NCBI RefSeq assembly: GCF_900961225.1
Contig: NZ_CAAHFN010000076.1
Span: 62,001 to 126,000, forward strand
DNA length: 64,000 nucleotides
Reading direction: 5' to 3'
From: Modicisalibacter radicis
GTDB lineage: Bacteria; Pseudomonadota; Gammaproteobacteria; Pseudomonadales; Halomonadaceae
The notes beneath the pieces were generated by a model. That model saw nothing but the letters and a program-made list of their open reading frames with translations, was not told the DNA's origin and did no database searches. A program made the translations under genes and the position numbers. Shown piece by piece: positions 8,810 through 18,085 of this stretch. Each line of letters begins with the position of its first letter. Position 1 is the stretch's first letter.

Positions 8810-8934
8810 GGATCCTCCAGATAAGCACAAGGCGTGCGGCGAGCAGGCAACCCCGTCGGGAGCTGCGGAGAAGCTTCCGTTCGTCGGATGTGGTCAGAGT
8901 ATTGGCATTCATCCCGGGCGATGCAACTGCACTT

Positions 8935-8964
8935 TTTATACCGTTATCTTCTTTATAGTCTCTA
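8935..8964 (-). promoter_or_regulatory. Probable promoter for kinase/nucleoside hydrolase genes
   Basis: An AT-rich patch in a GC-rich background carries, on the minus strand, TAGAGA (8959-8964), an 18-base spacer and TATAAA (8935-8940). It precedes the sugar kinase start by about 125 bases, suggesting that kinase and nucleoside hydrolase can be transcribed separately from the upstream dehydrogenase gene. This is motif matching only. Confidence 0.45.
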
Positions 8965-8988
8965 TTCGATCAAGCATTCCTTGTGTTT

Positions 8989-9927
8989 CTAACGATTCGA
9001 CTTCCAGTGCTCCAGGTTCTCGACCGTCAGTTTCACGACATTGGCCCGTGCTTCGGGGCTGATCCAGGCATTATGCGGGGTAACGAGCAGATTGAGCGGT
9101 TCGCCGAGTGCATCGAGCAACGGATGCCCGTCACGCGGCGGTTCCGAGGGCAGTACATCGACGGCCAGACCGCCGAGGCGTCCAGCGCGCAGCGCATCGA
9201 GGGCCGCTTGTTCATCGATGATGCCGCCGCGTGCGCAGTTGATCAGCAGGGCCTCGGGCTTGAGTCGAGCCAGCATCGGCGCGTCGATCAGGTGGCGGGT
9301 GGCCTCGGTCAAGGGGCAATGCAGACTGATGATATCGGCGCTGGCAGACAATTCGACGAGTGAAGGGCGAGGATCCCCGGTTTCGTCTCCGGGGCGGGCG
9401 GCGAATATCACTTCGACGCCAAAGGCCTCGGCGAGTCTGGCCACGGCCCGCCCGAGTTCGCCGCTGCCGACGATCACCAGGCGCTTGCCGGAGAGTTGCA
9501 GGGTGCGGTGCCCCAGCAGACAGAACAGCGGACTGCGCTGCCATTCACCACCGGCCACGTCCTGCTGATAGCGGGGCAACCGATTGGCCAGGGCGAGCAT
9601 CAGCATCAGGGTGTGCTGCGCCACGCTGCCGGTGCCGTAGGCGCTGACATTGCGAACGGTGATACCCTGGCGCTCGGCGGCCGTCATGTCGATATTGTTG
9701 GTCCCCGTTGCCAGTACGCAGATCAGCCTGAGTTCGGGCAGGGCGGCAAGCAATTCGGCGTCGAGCACGACCTTGTTGACGATCGCCACCTCGGCCCCGG
9801 CGAGCCGCGGCTGACGCTGCTCGGGCGCGGTGGTCGCATGGATGTCGAGTGTATCGACCTCGCCGCGAATCGGCTCGAGGTCGATGTCGTCGCCCAGCGT
9901 GGCGGCATCCAGAATCACGGCTTTCAT
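8989..9927 (-). CDS. D-2-hydroxyacid dehydrogenase (NAD-dependent)
   Basis: A 312-residue oxidoreductase of the D-isomer 2-hydroxyacid dehydrogenase family, closest in feel to glycerate/hydroxypyruvate reductases. It has the Rossmann motif VIVGSGELGRAVA, the substrate-binding SAYGTGSVAQHTL, the NCARGGIIDEQAAL stretch and the catalytic histidine in TPHNAWIS. AAGGAG precedes the ATG at 9927. It sits upstream of the kinase and nucleoside hydrolase on the same strand, with a 179-base gap holding a candidate promoter. Substrate is not determined. Confidence 0.88.
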   Translation of the reverse strand: MKAVILDAATLGDDIDLEPIRGEVDTLDIHATTAPEQRQPRLAGAEVAIVNKVVLDAELLAALPELRLICVLATGTNNIDMTAAERQGITVRNVSAYGTGSVAQHTLMLMLALANRLPRYQQDVAGGEWQRSPLFCLLGHRTLQLSGKRLVIVGSGELGRAVARLAEAFGVEVIFAARPGDETGDPRPSLVELSASADIISLHCPLTEATRHLIDAPMLARLKPEALLINCARGGIIDEQAALDALRAGRLGGLAVDVLPSEPPRDGHPLLDALGEPLNLLVTPHNAWISPEARANVVKLTVENLEHWKSNR

Positions 9928-10011
9928 GGGGGCTCCTTGTTCGGAAAACGGGCGGGGCAGTCGCCAGGCTTCGCAGCATTGCAGACAAGCTCGTCCACGG
10001 GCGCCGACAAC

Positions 10012-10042
10012 TTGCCCGTGAGGGGCCGCAACACGCTATAAT
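10012..10042 (+). promoter_or_regulatory. Sigma-70-like promoter for fmdB/aspS
   Basis: TTGCCC (10012-10017), a 19-base spacer and a perfect TATAAT (10037-10042) lie about 110 bases upstream of the FmdB-type gene. The spacer is longer than the preferred 17 bases and the -35 matches 4 of 6. No other perfect -10 is nearby. Confidence 0.5.
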
Positions 10043-10155
10043 ATGCGGCTTTCATGGCAGGCTTGGAAAGCGCGTCGCGTGGCCACATATCGTTATCGCC
10101 GCACATTGCCCACAATGCCTGCGGATGCCGTCTCAGTCACAGAGTGATAAAAACC

Positions 10156-10446
10156 ATGCCCATCTATGAATATGAGTGCAAGGCTTGTGGCCATCGCCTG
10201 GAAAAACTCCAGAAAGTCAGCGCAGCACCGCTGCGGGAATGCCCGGCGTGCCAGACCGATGCCCTGTCGCGATTGATTTCGGCGGCCGGTTTCCGACTGG
10301 CGGGAGGTGGCTGGTACGAGACCGATTTCAAATCGGGTGGCACCAAGCGCAATCTGGCCGGGGACGGCAATAGCAAGACCCCCGTCAGCGGCGACAAGCC
10401 CGCGCCTGCTGCGACGCCGGCCTCCGACGCCAAGGCGTCCGCCTGA
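10156..10446 (+). CDS. FmdB-family zinc-ribbon protein
   Basis: A 96-residue protein that opens with MPIYEYECKACGHRLEKLQ and a second CPAC pair, giving a four-cysteine zinc ribbon typical of the FmdB/CxxC_CxxC_SSSS family. It ends in a low-complexity tail rich in Ala, Pro, Lys and Ser. Family members are small putative regulators of unknown target. It lies 60 bases ahead of aspS with a hairpin between, an arrangement common in gammaproteobacteria. The ATG at 10156 is chosen because the zinc ribbon begins there; the ribosome site is weak (GAGTG). Confidence 0.85.
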   Translation: MPIYEYECKACGHRLEKLQKVSAAPLRECPACQTDALSRLISAAGFRLAGGGWYETDFKSGGTKRNLAGDGNSKTPVSGDKPAPAATPASDAKASA

Positions 10447-10450
10447 TACC

Positions 10451-10472
10451 GCCGCCGGCCCGGACCGGCGGC
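10451..10472 (+). terminator. Hairpin between fmdB and aspS
   Basis: GCCGCCGG (10451-10458) and CCGGCGGC (10465-10472) form an 8-bp GC stem with a 6-base loop just after the FmdB-type stop. It is followed by a pyrimidine-rich stretch but no clean T run, so it may only weaken read-through into aspS. Confidence 0.4.
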
Positions 10473-10506
10473 CCTTACCCTTTACAGCAACGAAACAGGA
10501 TGTGAC

Positions 10507-12288
10507 ATGCGCAGCCATTATTGCGGCCAGTTGAACGAGACCCTGGTAGATCAGGAGGTCACGCTTTGCGGATGGGTGCATCGCCGCCGTGACCACGGGG
10601 GCGTCATCTTCCTCGACATGCGCGATCGCGATGGCATCGCCCAGGTGGTGGTCGACCCCGATACCCAGGACGCGTTCGCCACCGCCGATCGTGCGCGCAG
10701 CGAGTTCGTGCTGCGTATCCATGGCCGCATCCGGTTGCGCCCCGAAGGGACCCAGAACCCCAACATGCCCACCGGCATGATCGAGGTGCTGGCCAAGCAG
10801 GTCGAAGTCCTGAACACCGCGGCCACGCCACCGTTTCAGCTCGACGAACATGGCAAGGTAGGCGAGGAGGTGCGTCTCAAGCACCGCTATATCGACCTGC
10901 GCCGCCCCGAGATGATCGACAAGCTGCGCCTGCGTTCGCGGATCACTCACAGTGTACGCGCCTACCTGGAAAGCCAGGGCTTCCTGGATATCGAAACGCC
11001 GATCCTGACCCGCGCCACCCCGGAAGGCGCCCGCGATTACCTGGTGCCCAGTCGTACCCATGAAGGGCACTTCTTCGCCTTGCCGCAGTCGCCGCAGCTG
11101 TTCAAGCAACTGTTGATGGTGGCCGGGCTTGATCGTTACTACCAGATCGCCAAGTGCTTTCGCGACGAGGATCTGCGCGCCGATCGCCAGCCGGAATTCA
11201 CCCAGATCGACCTCGAGGCCTCGTTCGTCGACGAGGATGCGATCATGGGCATCACCGAACGCATGATCCGCCAGCTGTTCCAGGAGGTGCTCGAGGTCGA
11301 CCTGCCCGAGTTTCCGCGCATGCCCTACGCCGAAGCGATGCAGCGCTACGGCTCGGACAAGCCGGATCTGCGCATTCCGCTGGAGCTGGTCGATGTCGAC
11401 GACCTGATGAAGGATGTCGACTTCAAGGTGTTCTCGGGCCCGGCCAACGCCGACGACGGCCGTGTCGCGGCACTCAAGGTCAGCGGCGGCGCCAAGCTGA
11501 CCCGCAAGGAGATCGACGAGTACACGCGCTTCGTCGGCATCTACGGGGCCAAGGGGCTGGCCTGGATCAAGGTCAACGAGCGCGCCAAGGGTCTCGAGGG
11601 TCTGCAGTCGCCGATCGTCAAGTTCATGGACGGCATCATCGAGACGCTGCTGGACCGGGTGGGTGCCGAGGACGGCGATATCATCTTCTTCGGCGCCGAC
11701 AAGACGCGAATCGTCAACGAGGCGATCGGTGCGCTGCGCGTGCGGCTGGGCGAGGATCTCGATCTCTATACACGCGCCTGGGCACCGCTTTGGGTGGTCG
11801 ACTTCCCGATGTTCGAGGCCGACGATGCGGGACGGCTGTCGGCACTGCACCATCCGTTCACCGCGCCGTCGTGCAGCCCGGAGGCGCTCAAGGCCGACCC
11901 GGCCAGCGCCCTGTCGCGGGCCTACGACATGGTGCTCAACGGCACCGAGTTGGGCGGCGGCTCGATCCGTATCCACGATCAGGGGATGCAGCGCACGGTG
12001 TTCGAGGTGCTCGGCATCGGCGAAGCCGAAGCCGAGGAGAAGTTCGGCTTCCTGCTCGACGCGCTGCGTTTCGGTGCGCCGCCGCACGGCGGCCTGGCCT
12101 TCGGCCTCGACCGCCTGGTGATGCTGATGACCGGCGCGCGGACCATCCGCGAGGTGATCGCCTTCCCCAAGACCCAGAGCGCCGCCGACCTGATGACCGA
12201 TGCCCCCGGCGAGGTCAGTGCCGATCAGCTCAAGGAGCTCAACATTCGCTTGCGCCAGAAAGCCAAGGTGACGACGGGCGACGAGTGA
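10507..12288 (+). CDS. aspS: Aspartate--tRNA ligase
   Basis: Charges tRNA(Asp) (or tRNA(Asp) and tRNA(Asn) if non-discriminating). The 593-residue protein matches the bacterial AspRS length. It has an N-terminal OB-fold anticodon-binding domain with [20 protein letters not shown], class II motif 2 ([19 protein letters not shown]), a bacterial insertion domain in the middle and motif 3 ([13 protein letters not shown]). AGGATG precedes the ATG. A strong terminator follows at 12346-12374. Confidence 0.97.
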   Translation: MRSHYCGQLNETLVDQEVTLCGWVHRRRDHGGVIFLDMRDRDGIAQVVVDPDTQDAFATADRARSEFVLRIHGRIRLRPEGTQNPNMPTGMIEVLAKQVEVLNTAATPPFQLDEHGKVGEEVRLKHRYIDLRRPEMIDKLRLRSRITHSVRAYLESQGFLDIETPILTRATPEGARDYLVPSRTHEGHFFALPQSPQLFKQLLMVAGLDRYYQIAKCFRDEDLRADRQPEFTQIDLEASFVDEDAIMGITERMIRQLFQEVLEVDLPEFPRMPYAEAMQRYGSDKPDLRIPLELVDVDDLMKDVDFKVFSGPANADDGRVAALKVSGGAKLTRKEIDEYTRFVGIYGAKGLAWIKVNERAKGLEGLQSPIVKFMDGIIETLLDRVGAEDGDIIFFGADKTRIVNEAIGALRVRLGEDLDLYTRAWAPLWVVDFPMFEADDAGRLSALHHPFTAPSCSPEALKADPASALSRAYDMVLNGTELGGGSIRIHDQGMQRTVFEVLGIGEAEAEEKFGFLLDALRFGAPPHGGLAFGLDRLVMLMTGARTIREVIAFPKTQSAADLMTDAPGEVSADQLKELNIRLRQKAKVTTGDE

Positions 12289-12345
12289 CGCCGGCACCTG
12301 GCGGCATCGCGTCAGGTGGACGGCACGATCCGGCTTTCAATGAAC

Positions 12346-12374
12346 CCGGCGGCGCTCCCAGCGCCGCCGGTTTT
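12346..12374 (+). terminator. Rho-independent terminator after aspS
   Basis: An 11-bp perfect GC-rich stem, CCGGCGGCGCT (12346-12356) with AGCGCCGCCGG (12360-12370), has a CCC loop and is followed by TTTT. It lies 57 bases after the aspS stop and just before yebC, so it probably ends most aspS transcripts. Confidence 0.85.
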
Positions 12375-12394
12375 GCTGAACGAGGAGGCTTTCG

Positions 12395-13144
12395 ATGGCA
12401 GGCCATAGCAAATGGGCGAACATCAAGCACCGCAAGGCGGCCCAGGATGCCAGGAAGGGCAAGGTCTTCACCAAGCTTATCCGCGAGTTGAGCGTGGCCG
12501 CGCGCCAGGGCGGCGGCGAGCCCGACGACAATCCACGTCTGCGCGCGGCGATCGACAAGGCGCTGGCCAACAACATGACCAAGGACACCATTCAGCGCGC
12601 CATCGATCGCGGTGCCGGCAACACCGATGGCGATGCCATGGAGGAGACCGTCTACGAGGGCTACGGCCCGGACGGCGTCGCGGTGCTGGTCGAGTGCATG
12701 ACCGACAATCGTAACCGTACCGTCTCCGACGTGCGTCACGCCTTCAGCAAGCAGGGCGGCAATCTCGGTACGTCGGGGTCGGTGGCGTTCATGTTCCATA
12801 AACAGGGGCGGCTGGCCTTGCCCGAGGGTGTCAGCGAGGAAATGGCGATGGAGGCCACACTGGCCGCCGAGCCCGAGGACATCGTCGCGCAAGCGGACGG
12901 TACGCTGGAGGTCGTGACCTCGCCGGAGCGCTTCGGCGCCGTAAAGGATGCGCTGATCGAGGCGAATATCGAGCCCACCGCCAGTGACGTGGGCCTTTAT
13001 CCCGACAACTACGCGTCGATCGACGATGTCGAAGTGGCGCGCAAGGTCATCAAGCTGTTCGACAGGCTCGAGGATCTCGACGACGTGCAGAACGTCTATT
13101 CCAATGCCGACTTCGCCGACACCGTGCTGGCCGAGCTCGAATGA
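12395..13144 (+). CDS. yebC: YebC/PmpR-family DNA-binding/translation factor
   Basis: A 249-residue YebC-family protein beginning [19 protein letters not shown], the family hallmark, at normal length. Members have been described as transcriptional regulators and, more recently, as factors that relieve ribosome stalling. A clear GAGGAGG precedes the ATG. It is the first gene of the yebC-ruvCAB run, a conserved order. Confidence 0.95.
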   Translation: MAGHSKWANIKHRKAAQDARKGKVFTKLIRELSVAARQGGGEPDDNPRLRAAIDKALANNMTKDTIQRAIDRGAGNTDGDAMEETVYEGYGPDGVAVLVECMTDNRNRTVSDVRHAFSKQGGNLGTSGSVAFMFHKQGRLALPEGVSEEMAMEATLAAEPEDIVAQADGTLEVVTSPERFGAVKDALIEANIEPTASDVGLYPDNYASIDDVEVARKVIKLFDRLEDLDDVQNVYSNADFADTVLAELE

Positions 13145-13181
13145 CATTACTCAGCGTATCCGGGCGAACCGGGGAGGCCGA

Positions 13182-13721
13182 TTGATCATACTGGGCATCG
13201 ATCCCGGCTCGCGCATCACCGGCTACGGGGTGCTCGACGCGAGCACGGCGCGGCCGCGCTATATCGCCAGCGGCTGCATCCGCATGCGTGCCGATGACCT
13301 GGCCCAGAAGCTGGCCCAGGTCTATGCCGGGGTCGCCGAGCTGATCGGTCGGTATCGCCCCGGCGAACTGGCCATCGAGCAGGTGTTCATGGCGCGTAAT
13401 CCGGATTCGGCGCTCAAGCTGGGCCAGGCCCGGGGCACGGCGATCGTCTGCGCCGCCAATCATGGCCTGCCGGTACACGAATATGCGGCGCGTCAGATCA
13501 AGCAGGCGGTGACCGGTACCGGGGCTGCCGACAAGAGCCAGGTACAGCACATGATCGCGGCACTCCTGGCGCTCGACGCACGGCCACCGGCGGATGCCGC
13601 CGACGCACTGGCGATTGCTCTCACGCACGCCCACGCCCGGGCCGGGTTGCTCGGCCACAAAGACAGCCGCCGACGTCGCTCCCGGGGTACGGGGTGGCGC
13701 GACTTCCGGCCCGGATCCTGA
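13182..13721 (+). CDS. ruvC: Holliday junction resolvase RuvC
   Basis: Nuclease of 179 residues that cuts Holliday junctions recognised by RuvAB. It keeps the acidic catalytic set: LGIDPGSR (Asp7 region), LAIEQVF (glutamate) and [14 protein letters not shown] (C-terminal aspartates). The likely start is TTG at 13182, giving [10 protein letters not shown], with GGGGAGG at 13171-13177; no ATG fits. It lies 37 bases after yebC. The C-terminal tail is arginine-rich. Confidence 0.93.
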   Translation: MIILGIDPGSRITGYGVLDASTARPRYIASGCIRMRADDLAQKLAQVYAGVAELIGRYRPGELAIEQVFMARNPDSALKLGQARGTAIVCAANHGLPVHEYAARQIKQAVTGTGAADKSQVQHMIAALLALDARPPADAADALAIALTHAHARAGLLGHKDSRRRRSRGTGWRDFRPGS

Positions 13722-13737
13722 CGACGCGAGGTGGGCG

Positions 13738-13767
13738 CTGGTCACTCGTACGGGTGACCAGTATAGT
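13738..13767 (+). promoter_or_regulatory. Candidate ruvAB promoter inside a 24-bp palindrome
   Basis: In the 78-base gap before ruvA, TGGTCA (13739-13744), a 17-base spacer and TATAGT (13762-13767) form a plausible promoter. A 24-bp palindrome (13738-13761; arms CTGGTCAC and GTGACCAG, symmetric at 22 of 24 positions) spans the -35 and spacer. It does not match the LexA pattern CTG-N10-CAG. It could be an operator or simply an RNA hairpin. Confidence 0.45.
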
Positions 13768-13799
13768 GACTACCCAGTCGGCCGGAGGAACGTAACTGC

Positions 13800-14405
13800 A
13801 TGATTGGACGCCTGCGCGGTACCTTGCTGGAAAAGCAGCCCCCATGGCTGGTAATTGACGTCGGCGGTGTCGGCTACGAACTCGAAGCCTCGATGAATAC
13901 ACTGCTGGCGCTGCCCGGTATCGGCGAAACCGTACAGCTGTATACCCATCTGAGCATTCGCGACGATGCGCATCTGCTCTACGGCTTTGTGCGTGAAGCC
14001 GAACGTGCGCTGTTCCGCGCGCTGGTCCGGGTCAATGGCGTGGGTCCCAAGCTGGCACTGGCGATTCTCTCGGGCATGGAACAGGACCAGTTCATTCGCT
14101 GCGTGATGGACAGCGACGTCAAGGCGTTGACACGACTGCCGGGGGTGGGGCGCAAGACCGCCGAGCGGCTGATCGTCGAGATGCATGACCGTTTTCCTCA
14201 CTGGGCCGAGGAGCAGGTCGACGGTCAGGCGAGCACGCCGCCTTCGGCTTCGCGTGCTCACGACCCGCTGGCCGATGCCGAAGCGGCGCTGGTGACGCTC
14301 GGCTACAAGCCGACCGAGGCGGCACGCATGCTCAGCGGACATGACCAGGGGCTATCCACCGAAGCGCTGATCAAGGCCGCACTCACTCGCAAGTTGGCAG
14401 GATAG
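13800..14405 (+). CDS. ruvA: Holliday junction branch migration protein RuvA
   Basis: DNA-binding subunit of the RuvAB branch-migration motor, 201 residues as usual. It starts MIGRLRGTLLEKQPPWLVID, contains two helix-hairpin-helix segments (VNGVGPKLALAILSG and LPGVGRKTAERLIVEM) and ends with the small domain III that contacts RuvB. GGAGG lies about 11 bases upstream of the ATG. It is six bases from ruvB. Confidence 0.97.
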   Translation: MIGRLRGTLLEKQPPWLVIDVGGVGYELEASMNTLLALPGIGETVQLYTHLSIRDDAHLLYGFVREAERALFRALVRVNGVGPKLALAILSGMEQDQFIRCVMDSDVKALTRLPGVGRKTAERLIVEMHDRFPHWAEEQVDGQASTPPSASRAHDPLADAEAALVTLGYKPTEAARMLSGHDQGLSTEALIKAALTRKLAG

Positions 14406-14411
14406 CGATGA

Positions 14412-15449
14412 ATGATCGAAAGTGACCGACTGATCGCCGCCGAGCCTCAGCAGGGCGAGCCACAACACGACTACGCGATCCGCCCCAAGCGACTGGCCGA
14501 CTACATCGGCCAGCCGCGCGTTCGTGAGCAGCTGGATATCTTCGTTGCCGCGGCGCGTGGCCGCGGCGACAGTCTCGACCATACCCTGGTATTCGGTCCG
14601 CCAGGGCTGGGCAAGACCACGCTCGCCAACATCATCGCCGTCGAGATGGACGTCGACATCAAGTCGACCTCCGGGCCGGTGCTCGAGCGCGCCGGCGACC
14701 TGGCGGCGATGCTGACCAACCTGCAACCGGGCGATGTGCTGTTCATCGACGAGATACACCGCTTGCCGGCCGCGGTGGAAGAAGTGCTCTACCCGGCCAT
14801 GGAGGATTTCCAGCTCGACATCATGATCGGCGAGGGGCCCGCGGCGCGTTCGATCAAGCTCGACCTGCCGCGCTTCACCCTGGTCGGCGCGACCACGCGC
14901 GCGGGATTGCTGACCTCGCCGCTGCGCGACCGCTTCGGGATCGTGCAGCGTCTCGAATTCTACGCGATCGACGAACTCACCGAGATCGTCGTGCGCTCGG
15001 CGCGGCTGCTGGGTATCGAGACCGAGGCCGAGGGTGCCGCCGAAGTGGCGCGCCGGGCCCGCGGTACGCCGCGGATCGCCAACCGTCTGCTGCGCCGGGT
15101 GCGCGACTATGCCGAGGTGCGCGCCGATGGTCGGCTGACCAAGGCCATCGCCGACCAGGCACTGAACATGTTGAACGTCGACCGCCACGGCCTCGATCAC
15201 ATGGATCGCCGGCTGCTGCTGGCGATGATCGAGAAGTTCGAGGGCGGGCCGGTGGGGGTCGACAGCCTGGCGGCGGCGATCAGCGAGGAGCGCGACACCA
15301 TCGAGGACGTGATCGAACCCTACCTGATCCAGCAGGGCTTCATGCTGCGCACCGCGCGGGGGCGCATGGTCACCCGCCAGGCCTACCTGCACTTCGGCAT
15401 CGCCGCCGACGATGCCACCCCCGAAGCCAGTGGCGAGGGGCGGCCATGA
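14412..15449 (+). CDS. ruvB: Holliday junction ATPase RuvB
   Basis: AAA+ helicase motor of the RuvAB complex, 345 residues. Walker A is GPPGLGKTT, Walker B is LFIDEIH, sensor 1 lies in LVGATTRAG and the arginine finger is in the LRDRFG segment; the C-terminal winged-helix domain is complete. Its stop overlaps the ybgC start by 4 bases, linking DNA repair genes to the Tol operon. Confidence 0.97.
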   Translation: MIESDRLIAAEPQQGEPQHDYAIRPKRLADYIGQPRVREQLDIFVAAARGRGDSLDHTLVFGPPGLGKTTLANIIAVEMDVDIKSTSGPVLERAGDLAAMLTNLQPGDVLFIDEIHRLPAAVEEVLYPAMEDFQLDIMIGEGPAARSIKLDLPRFTLVGATTRAGLLTSPLRDRFGIVQRLEFYAIDELTEIVVRSARLLGIETEAEGAAEVARRARGTPRIANRLLRRVRDYAEVRADGRLTKAIADQALNMLNVDRHGLDHMDRRLLLAMIEKFEGGPVGVDSLAAAISEERDTIEDVIEPYLIQQGFMLRTARGRMVTRQAYLHFGIAADDATPEASGEGRP

Positions 15450-15841
15450 GCGCATTCACGATCCCCGTACGGGTCTATATCGAGGACACCGATGCCGGCG
15501 GCATCGTCTATTACGTCAATTACCTCAAGTTCATGGAACGGGCGCGAAGCGAGTGGCTGCGGGCTCGCGGTCTCGACCAGCGCGCCTTGCTCGAGGGCGG
15601 CATCCAACTGGTGGTGCACCGGCTCGATTGCCGCTATGCCAGGCCGGCACGGCTCGATGACGAGCTTTCGGTAAGCGCCGAGATCGTCAACCACTCAGCC
15701 TGTCGGATGCGTTTCAGACAGAAAGTGAGCGCAGCAAAGGAACCCTTGTGCGAAGCCAGCGTCGATATTGCCTGTGTCGATGCACAGCGGCTTCGTCCAA
15801 TACGCTGGCCGGCGGCAATCGCCTCGGCCCTGAACGGATAA
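15446..15841 (+). CDS. ybgC: Tol-Pal associated acyl-CoA thioesterase YbgC
   Basis: Hot-dog fold thioesterase of 131 residues acting on short-chain acyl-CoA or acyl-ACP. The [20 protein letters not shown] motif carries the catalytic aspartate of the YbgC/4-hydroxybenzoyl-CoA thioesterase family. It overlaps ruvB by 4 bases and precedes tolQ by 24 bases, the standard first gene of the tol-pal cluster. Confidence 0.94.
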   Translation: MSAFTIPVRVYIEDTDAGGIVYYVNYLKFMERARSEWLRARGLDQRALLEGGIQLVVHRLDCRYARPARLDDELSVSAEIVNHSACRMRFRQKVSAAKEPLCEASVDIACVDAQRLRPIRWPAAIASALNG

Positions 15842-15865
15842 TCTGGACCACTGACGAGGACACCC

Positions 15866-16555
15866 GTGAACGAATCCCTGTCCATTCCCCACCTGATCAT
15901 GAACGCGAGCCTGGTGGTGCAACTGGTAATGCTGTTGCTGATCGCGGCTTCCATCGCTTCCTGGGTGGTGATCTTCCAGCGCAGCTTCGTGCTGCGGCGG
16001 GCTCACAAGGCGCATCGCACGTTCGAGGACCGCTTCTGGTCGGGCGTCGATCTCAACGAGCTCTATCGCGAAACGCCGGCCGAGCAGGACGTACTCGGCG
16101 CCGAGCACATCTTCCGTTCCGGCTTTCGCGAGTTCAATCGGCTGCTGCCCAAGACGCGCAGCAATCAGGCGATCCTCGACGGCGTCCAGCGCGCCATGCG
16201 GGTCGCCTGGTCGCGCGAGGAGGAGCGCCTCAATCAGCACCTGATCTTCCTGGCCACGGTTGCCTCGTCGAGCCCGTATATCGGCTTGTTCGGTACCGTC
16301 TGGGGCATCATGGGCTCGTTCATGAGCCTGTCCATGGCCCAGCAGGCGACGCTGTCGACCGTCGCGCCGTGGATCGCCGAGGCGCTCATCGCCACCGCCA
16401 TGGGCCTTTTCGCGGCGATCCCCGCGGTGATCTTCTACAACCGCCTGTCCGCGCAGTCCAATCGTCTGCTCGGTCAGTACGAGGACTTCGCCGAGGAATT
16501 CCACTCCATTCTGCACCGCAACCTGCAGGGACGCGGTGACCGGGAAGCAGCCTGA
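15866..16555 (+). CDS. tolQ: Tol-Pal motor protein TolQ
   Basis: Inner-membrane proton-channel subunit (MotA/TolQ/ExbB family), 229 residues with three predicted spans: about residues 12-35, a second in GLFGTVWGIMGSF and a third in EALIATAMGLFAAIPAVIFY. With TolR it uses the proton gradient to energise TolA for outer-membrane constriction at division. It is 12 bases ahead of tolR. Confidence 0.95.
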   Translation: MNESLSIPHLIMNASLVVQLVMLLLIAASIASWVVIFQRSFVLRRAHKAHRTFEDRFWSGVDLNELYRETPAEQDVLGAEHIFRSGFREFNRLLPKTRSNQAILDGVQRAMRVAWSREEERLNQHLIFLATVASSSPYIGLFGTVWGIMGSFMSLSMAQQATLSTVAPWIAEALIATAMGLFAAIPAVIFYNRLSAQSNRLLGQYEDFAEEFHSILHRNLQGRGDREAA

Positions 16556-16567
16556 GGAAGCGCCGCT

Positions 16568-17011
16568 ATGATGCATGGCCCCTTCAACCGTGGCCCGCAC
16601 CGCAAGCCCATGGCCGAGATCAACGTCGTGCCTTTCATCGACGTCATGCTGGTGCTTCTGGTGATTTTCATGATCACCGCGCCGATGATGACCCAGGGCG
16701 TGCAGGTCGAATTGCCCAGGGTCTCCTCCGAGCCCATCGACATGCCCGAGGACAGCGAGCCGCTGGTCGCATCGGTCAACAGCGATGGCGAATATTTCCT
16801 TTCCATCGGCGATGGCGAGACACCGCTGAGCCTCGATGAGATCAGCAACAAGGTCATCGCGGTACTGCAGCGCAAGCCGCAGACGCCGGTAATGGTCAAG
16901 GGCGATCGAAACGTGCCCTACGGCCAGATCGTGACCTTGATGAGCACCCTGCAGGTCGCGGGCGTGCCCAATGTCGGCCTGATTTCCGACCCGCCTTCCC
17001 GGGAGCAGTGA
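16568..17011 (+). CDS. tolR: Tol-Pal motor protein TolR
   Basis: ExbD/TolR family, 147 residues, one N-terminal span. The membrane segment starts INVVPFIDVMLVLLVIFMIT, which contains the proton-path aspartate conserved in the family; the rest is the periplasmic domain. It lies between tolQ and tolA at tight spacing. Confidence 0.95.
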   Translation: MMHGPFNRGPHRKPMAEINVVPFIDVMLVLLVIFMITAPMMTQGVQVELPRVSSEPIDMPEDSEPLVASVNSDGEYFLSIGDGETPLSLDEISNKVIAVLQRKPQTPVMVKGDRNVPYGQIVTLMSTLQVAGVPNVGLISDPPSREQ

Positions 17012-17020
17012 GGACGCACG

Positions 17021-18085
17021 ATGGCGAAACAGGAAAGGCGGGTCGGCTACGGGCTCCCCGTGGTGCTGGCGGTAGGCCTGCACGTCGGCATATTGCTGTT
17101 GAGCGTGTTGCGCTGGCCTGCCAGTGAACCCGAACAGACCTCCTCGGCGATTGTCCAGGCGACCCTGGTGAGTACCGAAACGGCGACCGATCAGGCGCAG
17201 CGGGCCAAGGAAGCCCAGGCCCGTGCCGCCGAGAGCCAGGCCCAGCAAGAGAAAGCGCAGGAGCAGGAGCAACAACAAGCCGAACAGCAACGCCGGGCCG
17301 AAGAGCAGGCGCGTGAGCGTCGTGAAGCCGAGCAGCAGGCGTTGCAGGAAACCCGGCAGCAGGCCGAGCAGGAAGCCCAGCGGCGCGCGGAAAGGGCCGA
17401 ACAGCAAGCGGCCGAACGCGAGGCGCAGGCCGAAGCCGAAAGGCAGCGCCAGGCCGAAAAGGCACGCCAACAGGCCGAAGCCGAGAAACAGCGTCAGGCC
17501 GAGGAGGCGCGCAGGCAGGCCGAAGCCGAGAAACAGCGTCAGGCCGAGGAGGCGCGCAGGCAGGCCGAAGCCGAGAAGCAGCGCCAGGCCGAGGAGGCGC
17601 GCAGGCAGGCCGAAGCCGAGAAGCAGCGCCAGGCCGAGGAGGCGCGCAAGCAGGCCGAAGCCGAGAAGCAGCGCCAGGCCGAGGCCGCCGCCAGGCGCGC
17701 GGCCGAAGCGGCCGAACGCGCCTCGGAGCAGGCCCTGGCGAGTTCGATCGCCGGCGAAGAGCAGGCGATCGCCAATGCCAAGCAGGCGGCGCAGGCGGCC
17801 AATGGCTTCAAGAACCTGGTCAAGCGGGCGGTCGAACAAGCCTGGAACATACCGCCGGGAGCCACTAATCAGATGCGCGCCGTGGTCAGCCTGGAGTTGC
17901 TGCCGACGGGTGAACTGGTCAATGCTTCAATTAGCCAGAGCAGTGGTAACGCCAGCTTCGATCGTTCGGTCCTTCAGGCCGTCGAGCGTGCCGCGCCGTT
18001 CCGTGAAATGCGCGAGCTTCCAGCCGCCGCGCAGCGGCAATTCCGTGAATTCAACCTGGATTTCAATCCTGAGGATGTGCGCTGA
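17021..18085 (+). CDS. tolA: Tol-Pal protein TolA
   Basis: Links the inner-membrane TolQR motor to TolB/Pal. The 354-residue protein has one N-terminal membrane span (about residues 10-28), a long Ala/Glu/Gln/Arg-rich helical domain II (about 50-250) and the globular C-terminal domain III with [19 protein letters not shown]. Domain II includes five copies of a 15-residue unit encoded by 45-bp DNA repeats (17471-17695). Its stop and the tolB start overlap by one base. Confidence 0.95.
   Translation: MAKQERRVGYGLPVVLAVGLHVGILLLSVLRWPASEPEQTSSAIVQATLVSTETATDQAQRAKEAQARAAESQAQQEKAQEQEQQQAEQQRRAEEQARERREAEQQALQETRQQAEQEAQRRAERAEQQAAEREAQAEAERQRQAEKARQQAEAEKQRQAEEARRQAEAEKQRQAEEARRQAEAEKQRQAEEARRQAEAEKQRQAEEARKQAEAEKQRQAEAAARRAAEAAERASEQALASSIAGEEQAIANAKQAAQAANGFKNLVKRAVEQAWNIPPGATNQMRAVVSLELLPTGELVNASISQSSGNASFDRSVLQAVERAAPFREMRELPAAAQRQFREFNLDFNPEDVR
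17471..17695 (+). repeat. Five tandem 45-bp repeats in tolA
   Basis: Five consecutive 45-bp units start at 17471, 17516, 17561, 17606 and 17651 and encode [19 protein letters not shown] 15-residue blocks. Units 1-4 are nearly identical; unit 4 ends in a lysine variant and unit 5 has diverged after its first 30 bases. In-frame unit gain or loss would lengthen or shorten the TolA helix. Confidence 0.9.

Noticed and set aside
10093..12297. 734-codon minus-strand frame opposite aspS
   Set aside because: Shadow of a well-supported aspS; composition is not protein-like.
13738..13761. LexA box ahead of ruvAB
   Set aside because: The palindrome is CTG-N18-CAG, not the CTG-N10-CAG LexA spacing.
15695..17839. 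714-codon minus-strand frame opposite tolQRA
   Set aside because: Low-complexity Leu/Gly/Phe-rich shadow of the tolA repeats in GC-rich DNA, with no ribosome site.
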